Assembly (NCBI RefSeq): GCF_000620785.1
Contig: NZ_JIAI01000011.1
Coordinates: forward strand, 62,001-126,000
Length of the DNA: 64,000 nt
Source of the DNA: Actinospineispora acaciae DSM 45401
Lineage (GTDB): Bacteria > Actinomycetota > Actinomycetes > Mycobacteriales > Pseudonocardiaceae
Direction of reading: 5' to 3'
Positions 36,023-44,400 of this stretch are shown one piece after another. A program made the translations under genes and the position numbers. Below the pieces are notes generated by a model. That model had not been told where the DNA came from. It ran no database searches and worked only from the letters and a program-made list of their open reading frames with translations. Within the stretch, counting starts at the first letter, position 1; each line of letters starts with the position of its first letter.

Positions 36023-36426
36023 CTCCTCCTCGGCGCGCGGCGGCCCCGCCGCCGCTCCAGCTCGTCCTCGGGCACCAGGGTCAGCATCGGCTCGCCGGGC
36101 ACGCCCATCATGACCACCACGAACCGGCTCCATGCGTCCGCGAGATTGTTGGCGGCCTGATAGTGGATGACGTCGCCGCCCGGCTCCCAGAACGCTTCGC
36201 CCGCGCGGATGACCCGCTCCGGCTCGCCCTCCAGCTCGAAGATCATCTCTCCTTCGAGCATGTAGCCGAACACCGGGCCCGAGTGCCGGTGCGGCGGCGT
36301 GCCCGGGTCGCCCGGCGGCAGCTCGACCATCATGGTCATCACCTCGGCGCCGTCCGGGACGAACGGCGGCCGCTCGCACAACAGCGAGGTCAGGACGGTG
36401 TTGCTCAGGGGGGATGCGGTACTCAT
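36019..36426 (-). CDS. cupin-domain protein
   Basis: A 135-aa single-cupin protein. Cupin motif 1 appears as GTPPHRHSGPVFGYMLEGEM, with metal-binding His residues, and motif 2 as PGGDVIHYQAANNL. The ATG at 36426 begins MSTASPLSNT; an upstream in-frame start at 36444 would add six residues. Function unknown; small cupins often act as dioxygenases or ligand sensors. It is first in the cupin, ribbon-helix-helix, VOC, methyltransferase series. Confidence 0.85.
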   Translation of the reverse strand: MSTASPLSNTVLTSLLCERPPFVPDGAEVMTMMVELPPGDPGTPPHRHSGPVFGYMLEGEMIFELEGEPERVIRAGEAFWEPGGDVIHYQAANNLADAWSRFVVVMMGVPGEPMLTLVPEDELERRRGRRAPRRS

Positions 36427-36494
36427 GCCGACCACGCTAAGCACGGCCCGGACCAGTCACCTAGACCAGTTGCGCTTTGGTTTGTTGTACCGGT

Positions 36495-36986
36495 TCAGCG
36501 GTAGTTGGTGAACTGCAGCGCGATCCCGAAGTCCTTCTCCTTGAGCAGCGCGATCACGCTCTGCAGGTGGTCCTTCTTCTTGCCGGACACCCGCAGCTGG
36601 TCGCCCTGGATCTGGGCCTGCACGCCCTTCGGTCCCTCGTCCCGGACCGCCTTGGCGATCTGCTTGGCCTTGTCCGAGGCGATGCCCTGCACGATCGTCC
36701 CGGTGACCCGATGAATCCGCCCCGAAGGCTTCGGATCACCCACCTCGAACGCCTTCAGCGAGATCCCTCGCTTGATCAGCTTCTCCTTGAACACCTCGAC
36801 CGCGGCCCGGCACCGCTCCTCGGTCTCCGCCTCGATGCTGATCCCGTCCTCGCCGGCCCAGCTCACCCCCGCCCCGGTCCCCCTGAAGTCGAACCGCTGC
36901 GACAGCTCCTTGGCCGCCTGGTTCAGTGCGTTGTCCACCTCCTGCCGGTCCACCTTGCTGACCACGTCGAACGAAGGGTCTGCCAC
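36495..36986 (-). CDS. yajQ: YajQ-family nucleotide-binding protein
   Basis: A 163-aa protein of the YajQ/DUF520 family, reported in some bacteria to bind cyclic di-GMP. Hallmarks are DPSFDVVSKVDRQEVDNALN at the N-terminus, RFDFRGTGAGV and SGKKKDHLQSVIALLKEKDFGIALQFTNYR at the end. I chose the GTG at 36986 (reading MADPSFDVV) because GGAGGAG lies just upstream; an in-frame ATG at 37001 overlaps that ribosome site. Confidence 0.95.
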   Translation of the reverse strand: MADPSFDVVSKVDRQEVDNALNQAAKELSQRFDFRGTGAGVSWAGEDGISIEAETEERCRAAVEVFKEKLIKRGISLKAFEVGDPKPSGRIHRVTGTIVQGIASDKAKQIAKAVRDEGPKGVQAQIQGDQLRVSGKKKDHLQSVIALLKEKDFGIALQFTNYR

Positions 36987-37038
36987 CGTCTCCTCCTCCA
37001 TGTCACGAACCCGGTGTGGCCGGCCCGGGCCACTGTCG

Positions 37039-37044
37039 TATCCT
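37039..37044 (+). promoter_or_regulatory. possible -10 element of tRNA-Tyr
   Basis: TATCCT lies 34 bases before the mature tRNA. No good -35 is visible at the usual distance. Confidence 0.3.
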
Positions 37045-37078
37045 CTCTAACGCGCACACCCCCGGTGAGGCGCACCCT

Positions 37079-37160
37079 GGCAGGTTGCCCGAGCGGCCAA
37101 AGGGAGCGGACTGTAAATCCGTCGGCATCGCCTTCGAAGGTTCGAATCCTTCACCTGCCA
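37079..37160 (+). tRNA. tRNA-Tyr (anticodon GTA)
   Basis: An 82-base class II tRNA with a long variable arm. The acceptor stem is GGCAGGT/ACCTGCC with discriminator A. The anticodon loop CTGTAAA places GTA at 37113-37115. The T arm is GAAGGTTCGAATCCTTC. The 3' CCA is not encoded. Confidence 0.96.
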
Positions 37161-37169
37161 CACCAGCCG

Positions 37170-37213
37170 AGATCGGCCCTGACCAGCGCAAACGCAAAAG
37201 TTGGGGCCGATCT
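37170..37213 (+). terminator. terminator hairpin after tRNA-Tyr
   Basis: AGATCGGCCC (37170-37179) pairs perfectly with GGGCCGATCT (37204-37213) across a 24-base loop, 10 bases after the tRNA. It is followed by TGCTGTG rather than a T-run. Confidence 0.6.
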
Positions 37214-37249
37214 TGCTGTGTCCGGCCGGCACTGGCTGTCGATGGGGTT

Positions 37250-37440
37250 CGCGGCGAATTTCAGCCCTTGGTCGGCGACGTCCAGCGTTACCAGGACCAA
37301 GCTCGGTCTGGCGCGCCTGGACAAGGCCGAGCTCCGGCGAGGCGAACCTGATCGGCGCCGACCTCGGCGGGCCTACCTGGCGGGCGCCCTCGTGGGACAG
37401 GAGCGGCTCGACAGCGCCCGGATCACCCCCGTCGCTCGGA
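37250..37440 (+). pseudogene. decayed pentapeptide-repeat gene remnant
   Basis: Pentapeptide-repeat sequence (A-x-L-x-x register) is readable in pieces that switch frame. TKLGL-ARLDK-AELRR is followed in another frame by EANLIGADLGG, and then AYLAGALVGQERLDSARI returns to the first frame. Two compensating shifts within about 60 bases suggest a gene broken by small indels. No start codon or intact frame covers it. It lies just after the tRNA-Tyr terminator. Confidence 0.5.
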
Positions 37441-37695
37441 TGCCGAACGACCCGCGGGGGTTCGGGGACCAGCTCGACGCCCTGGCCGCGCTACGCCGGC
37501 CAGGGTCCGGCCGCTGGCGTGCCAGCAAGCGCGGTGAACCCTGGTCCGGGGTAGCGATCGACCTCCTACTCGAGCATGGCGACCAGCTCGACGGTGCCAC
37601 CGAGAAACAGTTCCGCGAGTCCGCCCGGTGCGCGCCCCTCCACGGTCGGCGTCGTTTCGCTCACGACGGAGGAGGACCTCCGCGACTTAGGGCGA
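37441..37695. other. non-coding or degraded stretch
   Basis: No gene is supported here. Short open frames lack ribosome sites and coherent domains. GC falls towards the right end, which contains A/T runs. Confidence 0.5.
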
Positions 37696-38337
37696 CTAGC
37701 TTGATTGCTGACATGCATAAGGCGTCCAATTTTGAGCGGTGGCAGAGTTTTTTGATCGCGTACAAATCGGGGTAGCTTTGTCAATATTGTTACCAATATC
37801 GAAGTCCACGGAGTCGCCCAATGTTGCGCTCGCGGCCATGCCGTTGACGCATCCCGGCGGGTCAATCGCCCGGATCCGACGATTACCGGAATCGTAGTAT
37901 GCAAGCTCGTGATGGCGATCGCAAATGTTGGGGGCACTCTTGACAAGCCCGGTGGGGAGGTACCGATACTCGCTCTGTACGGATTTGATATTGGACAGCT
38001 TCCCGGGCGGGGCAGCGTTAGTGTTGTCTCTGTCTATACTTATACACTGGACGGCGTCTGTGCCCGGCGCATTTGTGCAGGTTTCCAGGCTGCCGCGAGT
38101 AGATTGAGACTTATGGTGAGTCGGCGACGTCAATTTTGAACCTTGCACGGGTACCGGTCGAGACTCGCTGGCGTACGCTCTCGCACTGAAAGTAAACGAG
38201 AGAATCGAAACAGATCCAAGTATCAGAACGACTGCGAGCAGTCTCTTGGTGACGACGAGCGCCGAGGGACACTCGCGCGAACCAAGCTTCGCACGCTCGC
38301 CGAGGATCTGCACGCCAGCAGCATCGGTGGGCACCAT
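37696..38337 (-). CDS. probable secreted protein of unknown function
   Basis: A frame of about 213 aa with a signal-peptide-like segment: positively charged VVTKR, hydrophobic LLAVVLILGSVSILSFTF, then SARAYAS as a possible signal-peptidase site. The mature part is polar with several Cys residues (ETCTNAPGTDAVQC, NICDRHHELAYYDSGNRRIRAIDPPGCVNG), suggesting disulfides outside the cell. The start is uncertain: the ATG at 38337 leaves about 28 residues before the hydrophobic core, more than usual. Base composition is clearly more AT-rich than its neighbours, pointing to acquired DNA. No family was recognised. Confidence 0.5.
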   Translation of the reverse strand: MVPTDAAGVQILGERAKLGSRECPSALVVTKRLLAVVLILGSVSILSFTFSARAYASESRPVPVQGSKLTSPTHHKSQSTRGSLETCTNAPGTDAVQCISIDRDNTNAAPPGKLSNIKSVQSEYRYLPTGLVKSAPNICDRHHELAYYDSGNRRIRAIDPPGCVNGMAASATLGDSVDFDIGNNIDKATPICTRSKNSATAQNWTPYACQQSS

Positions 38338-38850
38338 GCGCGCTACAGCGGAGCCGCCCCGCCGAGGTTTTGGCTTACGTTGCGGCGCGCCGTCGAGCCG
38401 TAGCACTGGCGCGAGCCTAGCGGCTACTCCTGCCCTAGCCTCGAGCCACAGTGCGCCCAGACTCGTAGGTAATAACATATCATCTCGCCCTTATATCGCG
38501 CCGCCAAGGGAATGGCGGGTCGTCGCGGGGAGGAAGCATGGCATACAGATGCGGCCGACGGGGGCCGTATGGTCAAATTTCCTAGCCACTACAAGCGGGG
38601 TCGGTACAAGTATCGCTTGCTCCACCTGAACAGTTGTTCGTTGTTGTCTCTGTGTCGTCTGTTACGGGCACCGACTCATCCCTACTCGAACTCGCGTTCG
38701 AGTATTTCGAAGGATTGCGGCGTGCCCACAAGCACGACTCAGGCGGTACGGGCAGCGTCATCGGGACGAGGTCGAGGCGCTGACCGTGTGGCCCGACAAC
38801 CAGCAGCCGGTCCGCCGCGGCACCGGCGAAGGCTGGGCTAGATTCGCCTC
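38338..38850. other. gene-poor AT-richer stretch with coding scraps
   Basis: No intact gene is seen. On the plus strand, 38631-38783 reads as a plausible protein tail (EQLFVVVSV ... LLELAFEYFEGLRRAHKHDSG), ending in TGA with no start, perhaps a gene remnant. CTCGAAC/GTTCGAG (38685-38702) is a perfect 7-bp hairpin inside it. Confidence 0.4.
38839..38844 (+). promoter_or_regulatory. possible -10 of a leaderless message
   Basis: TAGATT lies 6 bases before the ATG at 38851, and no ribosome site precedes that ATG. A leaderless start is plausible; the -35 region is unconvincing. Confidence 0.4.
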
Positions 38851-39618
38851 ATGCTCAGCACCGAGGACCTCGTCGCCGCCGCCCATCCGCTCATCAACGA
38901 CATCGGGTCCGGGTTCTACTTCACGCCCGAGGCCCTTGCGGTGGGGAGGGAGTACGGGCTTGACGGGTACAGGTTCTACTTCTTGGGGCGCGGTGGTGTG
39001 CTCGGCGACGTTGAGCCGGCGGTGGTGGCCAGTGCTTTTGGGTACTTTCATCCGGCGTTGGTGGAGAGGATGTGGACCAGCGGGCTGGAGCGTTCCGGGC
39101 TGTCCGCCCGTCAGCTCGGGCAGATCTATCTTCGGTGTTGCCATGAGTTTGGACGGCGCCATCTCGGGCAGGTGAGCGGGCTCGACGCGTTCTGCGAGGC
39201 GGCGTCGGTGGTCAACTCGGTGAGCGACCGGGCGGGGCTCACCCTGTATGCCGCGATCGCCGCGCAGCCGTTGCCCTCGGATCTTCCGGCGCGGGCGGTG
39301 CAGCTGGCCGCGGTGTTGCGTGAGTTCCGGGGCAGCGCGCATCTGGTGGCGGTGACGGCCACCGACGGCATCGACCCGCTGGCCGCCCATGCCATCCGTC
39401 GACCGGAGTCGTGGACCCTGTTCGGCCATGATGAGGACAGCCGGCCTCAGGGGACGGCCCAGCGACACGCCGCGCTCATACACGCGGACACTCTCACCGA
39501 CCGACTGGTCATGCCCGCGTTCGACGCGCTCGACGCGGACGCCCGCAACGCACTGCTCGACGGGCTCACCGCCATCCAGCGGGCGTTGCCTCAGCGCGCT
39601 ACGGCCTCCCGGGGCTGA
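38851..39618 (+). CDS. SCO6745-family protein
   Basis: A 255-aa all-helical protein of the actinobacterial SCO6745 family. Typical parts are AHPLINDIGSGFYFTPEAL at the N-terminus, FGYFHPALVERMW, and the central RCCHEFGRRHLGQV. The biochemical role is not established. The 3' end is 9 bases from the convergent end of the large six-gene block. Normal GC-rich codon use resumes here after the AT-richer stretch. Confidence 0.85.
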   Translation: MLSTEDLVAAAHPLINDIGSGFYFTPEALAVGREYGLDGYRFYFLGRGGVLGDVEPAVVASAFGYFHPALVERMWTSGLERSGLSARQLGQIYLRCCHEFGRRHLGQVSGLDAFCEAASVVNSVSDRAGLTLYAAIAAQPLPSDLPARAVQLAAVLREFRGSAHLVAVTATDGIDPLAAHAIRRPESWTLFGHDEDSRPQGTAQRHAALIHADTLTDRLVMPAFDALDADARNALLDGLTAIQRALPQRATASRG

Positions 39619-39627
39619 CCGCGGCGG

Positions 39628-41451
39628 TCAGGGTTGGGGGCGGGGCTTTGGGGCGGTGTCGATGAGGGTGTCGAAGGTCAGGCCGCTGGAGGTTTCGCCT
39701 CGGCCGGTGGTGCGGCGGGTGCTGAGCCAGACGGCTATTTCGCCGTTGGTCCAGCGGGTTCGGTTGTAGCTGACGGTGAGGGTGGTGCCGGTGCGGGGGA
39801 CTTCTTCCTCGTTGATGTAGTACGGGTCGCCGGCGTCGACGCCCTCGCGGAGCAGGGCGGTTCGGGGGCGGACGAAGTCGGTGCCGCCGAGGATGCTGAG
39901 CATGGTGGCGCGTTGGAGGCGGACGGCGCGGGTGTCGTCGGGTTTGTGGGCGGGGATGAACGGGATCCAGTTTTCCGGGGTGACGTTGATGGCCTGGTAG
40001 GCGACGGGGGCGCGGGGGTCGGGCGGGGTGGTCGGGGGGTGGCGGCGCAGGCGGTGGGCGACGGTTTCGGCGGCCAGTTCGCTGGCTCGGCGGCTGTCGC
40101 CGGTGGCGGTGCGGGCGGTCAGTTCGACGCCCCAGACCATGTTGGCGTTCTCGTCGCGGATCAGGGTGACCTCTTCGAGGGTGGTGCCCTCGGCGGCGTG
40201 CGGGATGCTCGGCGGCAGGAACAGGCCGGGGTTCGGGAGGGCGGTGGGGGCGTCCACGGTGTCCAGGGTGAACATCGACCAGTTTTGCCGGTCCTTGGCG
40301 TCGCCCGTGCCGACCGGGGTGATCAGCTGGGACTGGCCGAAGACGTCGGTGACGGTCAGGGCCGCGATGGTGGCGAGCGTGCCGACGGGCAGGTCGCAGG
40401 GCACCTGGTACCAGTCGTTGCTGTAGACCAGCGCGAACTCCAGGAAGATCAGGCGGGCCAGGTCGGTGCTGTCGGGCGTGACGGCGGCGAAGTTGGTGCG
40501 GCCGTCCTCCAGCGCCCACCAGCGCGGCAGCGGCATGCCGGAGAACCGGATCGGGGCCGGGAACACCGTGCGGTGGATCGGGGCGGGCGGTGGGGTGGTG
40601 CCGCCGATCGGGGCGGCGGCGGGGTCGACGGAGAACGCGTGCCAGTCCAGGGTGCCGCCGGGGTACTGGCGCGCGGTGAGGACCCGCTCCCCACCGGGGG
40701 CGGCGGTCGCGACGGAGAACTCGTGTTCGAGGCGGCCGGGGTCCCAGGCGGCGACGCCGGTGGGCTGGTGGATCAACCCGTCGAACCACTTCACCAGCCG
40801 GTCGCCCAGGGCGTTGAGTGCGTTGGTCTGGCCGAGCGGCACGTTGATGCCGTCGGCGGCGTGGCCGCCGCGTTTGATCTGCCGGTAGAGCAGGTAGCCG
40901 TCCATCCGCCGGCCGGCCATCGCCTGCATGGCCGCCCACACCTCGGGGTGGGCCACCCGGGCGCGGTCGGCGTCCGAGTCGGGGTTGGGCAGCGCGATGG
41001 GGAACCGGGTGACGTACTGGCCTCGGATCACGCGCAGCAGCAGGTTCGGGAACAGCATCTTCATCCAGCGCCGTCCGATGGCCAGGCGCAGGTCGAACGA
41101 GATCCGGTCGGTGTCGAAGTCGAACGGGAGCGCCCGGCGCTCTGCGAGGTCCTCCAGCGGGCGGTCGGAAGGTACGGGCTCGGGCTGGCCGCCGTCAGGG
41201 CGGAACCTGGTGGGGGCGACGGCGTCCACCGAGTAGGTCACGGTGACGGGCGAGCCGCCGTCGCTGCCCCGGAACTCGCCGAGCTGCCACTGCCTGGTGA
41301 GCAGCCACAGCGGGTCGCGGATCTCGGCGCGCAGCGCGCGGTCGAAGTCCTTGGTGCGGGGACGGCCCTCCAGGCGGTTCCACAGGCCGACGGTGGGGCG
41401 GGCGCGGTTGCGCAGCGCGGCGGCCAGGTCGGGGATGCCGGGCTCAGTCAT
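39628..41451 (-). CDS. 607-aa protein of unknown function, last gene of the six-gene large-protein block
   Basis: I do not recognise a functional family. The N-terminus is distinctive: RPTVGLWNRLEGRPRTKDFD, then RDPLWLLTRQWQLGEFRGSDGGSPV, which reads like a conserved opening. The body is mixed alpha/beta, with many Trp and Pro (PRWWALEDGRTNF, EFALVYSNDWYQVPCDLPVG). No signal peptide or membrane helix is visible. It starts 8 bases inside the end of the 1746-aa gene (ATGACTGA) and always reads with that operon. It may assemble with the other products; that is inference. Confidence 0.85.
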   Translation of the reverse strand: MTEPGIPDLAAALRNRARPTVGLWNRLEGRPRTKDFDRALRAEIRDPLWLLTRQWQLGEFRGSDGGSPVTVTYSVDAVAPTRFRPDGGQPEPVPSDRPLEDLAERRALPFDFDTDRISFDLRLAIGRRWMKMLFPNLLLRVIRGQYVTRFPIALPNPDSDADRARVAHPEVWAAMQAMAGRRMDGYLLYRQIKRGGHAADGINVPLGQTNALNALGDRLVKWFDGLIHQPTGVAAWDPGRLEHEFSVATAAPGGERVLTARQYPGGTLDWHAFSVDPAAAPIGGTTPPPAPIHRTVFPAPIRFSGMPLPRWWALEDGRTNFAAVTPDSTDLARLIFLEFALVYSNDWYQVPCDLPVGTLATIAALTVTDVFGQSQLITPVGTGDAKDRQNWSMFTLDTVDAPTALPNPGLFLPPSIPHAAEGTTLEEVTLIRDENANMVWGVELTARTATGDSRRASELAAETVAHRLRRHPPTTPPDPRAPVAYQAINVTPENWIPFIPAHKPDDTRAVRLQRATMLSILGGTDFVRPRTALLREGVDAGDPYYINEEEVPRTGTTLTVSYNRTRWTNGEIAVWLSTRRTTGRGETSSGLTFDTLIDTAPKPRPQP

Positions 41452-44400
41452 GGTCGGCCCTCCAGCGCAGGTTGGCTGTCGCCAGGTCGGTGCTGATGGT
41501 GATCGGCCGGCGCGTCGAGGACATGACGGTGGCCGGCAGCAGGTGCGCCCAGGCGGTGTCGTCGAGATGGGCCGGCTCCACGGCCCGGCTCCTGGCCAGG
41601 TCGAACGTCTCGACGACCGCGGCGACCAGGTCGTCCTGGGTCCAGGTGCCGGACACCGACGGCGGGGCGACCAGCAACATCGCCTGCGGCGGCTCGGAGT
41701 CGGGGCCGTCGTAGTTGACGGCGATCCCGGTGGTCTCCTGGGCGGCCGGGACGACCTCCGACCATTCGTCGAGCAGCAGGCCGCAATGGTTGTCCCTGGC
41801 GAGCAGCGGCGGCGTCGCGTAGTGCGCGGTGAGCAGCACCTTGTCCTCGGTGATCGCTGCGTCGGGCGCGAACTCCATGGCCAGCCAGGTGTCGCCCTCC
41901 CGGTACGGCAGCTGGACCGGGGTCAGCGGGGGTTCCTGCCAGCCGAGGATGTTGCCGAGCAGGCCGTTCGGGCCGCGCAGCGCGTCGGAGAGCAGCACCG
42001 TCTTCTCCCATGTGCGGGGCTTCTCCCGGACCCGGGCGATGCCGTGCACCCAGTCGTCGACCGGGAAGTCGCGGGTGGGCGCGAGGTGCGCGACCAGCTC
42101 GTCGCTGTCCCGGTAGGCGTCGCGCCACTGCTCGCCCAGCGGCTCGGGCGGGGTGAACTGGGGCACGGCGAGCACGTCCTCGCCGAGCAGCGCCTTCAGC
42201 GCGTCGGTGGCGGCGGTGACCTTGTCCGGGCCGGTCACCGCGGCATCCAGGGCCACCAGCGCCTTGTCGGCGGCGTCCAGCCTGTCCTTGATCTCCGCTC
42301 GCAGCGCCTCGGCGCGGGTCAGCAGCTCGCGGCCGAAGGTGACGATCCGGTTCTGGAACGGGGTGAGGTCCAGGCCGACCGGGTCGAGGTCGGTCAGCGG
42401 CAGCAGCCTGGTGACCTCGGTGAGCAGGCCGCTCAGCGTGGACTCGTTGGTCTTGGCCACCCGGAGCAGGTCGTCGAGCTTGAGGTCGAGGTCCGTTCGG
42501 TGGGAGCGGACCTTGGAGCGCAGTTCGAACGGGGTGCCGGGGCGCGGGCTCGGCTTGGTGGTGAGCAGCCGGTCGGCCTTCTCCAGCAGTTGGAAGCGTT
42601 CCTCGTCGGAGGTGGAGGACGGCAGGCGGTCGTAGCGTTCGAGCAGCGCGTCGGCCTCGGCCAGCGCGCGACCCATCCGGGCGGCGGTCTCGGCGACGGC
42701 CTTGAGCACGTCGCGGAAGACGGCGCCGCGCCACAGCGTGAGCTCGCCCCAGCCGCTGCGGACCATGCCGAAGCCACCGGCGGTGGTGATCAGCTTGGCG
42801 TACCGGGTGAGGAACGCGTCGATGCCGTCCAGGATCTCGGCGGTCTTCGGGCCGGTGGTGGGGTACAGCGCTGTCAGGTCGGTGCGGTACTCGTCGACGT
42901 CGTCGCGCAGCTCGACCAGGGCGGCGCGGACGGCGACCGGGCGTTCCTTCGGCAGCGACACGGCCTGGTCGACGGCGCGGTCGACGGGCGCGGTGCCGGC
43001 GGCCGGCACCAGGTCGGTGGTCCGCACCGGTCGGGACGTGGTCAGCAGCGCCCGCAGCGCGGTGATCAGCGGAGACAGCTCGAAGAAGGTGATGTTGTCC
43101 GCGACCCGGGTGGTGTGCTCGATCGTCAGCGGGACGTCGGGGCGCGGGTCGTCGCGCTCGACGACGTAGCCCAGGATCCGGTCATCCAGGTCGGTCCGCT
43201 CCGCGTCGCCGACCGGCCGGACCGCCCAGAGCAGGTCGATCGGCGCCAGCCCGATGTCCGACTGGCTCACCACCCGCTTCTCGGGCCGGTTCGTGACCGG
43301 GTCTTTCCAGGTCACCAGGGCGACCACCCTCAGCTCGGAGGGCAGCAGCGTGGGCAGCCAGTCGTTGACGGCCGGCTCGGCCCGCGACCTCGGCGTGCCA
43401 AGCCCCGGGTTCAGGTCCGGGCGCAGGAACAGCGCGAGCCGGTGGGTCAGGGTGACGCCCCGGCGGGGGGTCTCGACCACGGCGGGCGGGGGCGGGAAGC
43501 CCTCCTTCGCGTAGGCGTCCAGGGTCGCCGAGGCCCGCTCGGCGTTGCCCAGCAGCGCCTGGTGGGTGCCCTCCGCGACCGCCAGGTCGGCCAGCGCGTC
43601 GTGGATGTCGATCAGGTGCTTGACCTCGTCGTTCATCGCCTTCGCCTGGCCGGGTTTCAGCTTCTCGACGGGCGGGAGGCCTGTCGCGCCGAAGGGGTAC
43701 TCGGGGGTGGCCGGCGGTCGGGTTGCGCGGCGGACCAGCTCCAGGCCGTCCACCACGTTGCGCGCCTCGACCAGCTTGACCTCGCTGGGCGGCTGGTCGT
43801 GGGCCGAGAGCTTGCCCGCCCGCAGCGGGAACGCCCCGCGCAGCAGCGGGATCATGCTGTCCAGCTCGACGCCGGGGTGGCCCTCGTGCAGCCCGCGCTC
43901 GAACCGGTACCCGAGCAGCGCGCCCAGTGGCTGCCCCTGGCGCAGCCCGTCCAGCAGGGCCAGCGCCACCCGGACCCGCTCGGAGCTCAGCCGCACCGCG
44001 AACGACCCGGGGTCGGTGGCCGAGCGGTTCGCCACATAGCCGGCGCGCAGCACCGCAGCGGTGCGGGCGTGGCTGGGCGAGGGCGCGTGGATGTAGCCGC
44101 CGTTCGTGGTGTCGTGCGGCACCGTCGTTCCGCCGTGGACCTCGGCGAGCGCGGCGGGCAGCGCCATCTCGGTGAGCGGTCTACCACCGGGGCGGACGTC
44201 CTCCAGCCAGCCGTACGCGCCGACGTGCACCCCGCGCTTCGGCGTCGCGGTGCCGCTCGTGCCGTAGCGCAGCTCGGCGATCCGCTCGTTGGCCAGCCCG
44301 AGCAGCCAGGCGTCCAGCCGGTAGGTGGCGCAGTCGAGGTGCTCGGCCACCACCCGCTCCAGCCGGGCGGTGGGCAGCTCGGCCAGCCGGCCCAGGGCAC

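Noticed and set aside
37566..37946. A 126-aa minus-strand protein overlapping the secreted-protein gene
   Set aside because: No conserved pattern; it is in another frame of the better-supported secreted protein and of the degraded region.
38512..38841. A 109-aa plus-strand protein
   Set aside because: It has no ribosome site or domain, and it ends in low-complexity Arg/Gly sequence; a neighbouring frame looks more protein-like but has no start.
37161..38850. A direct repeat of the tRNA-Tyr 3' end marking an integrated element
   Set aside because: I looked for a copy of the T-arm/acceptor sequence downstream and found none by eye, and no integrase is present.
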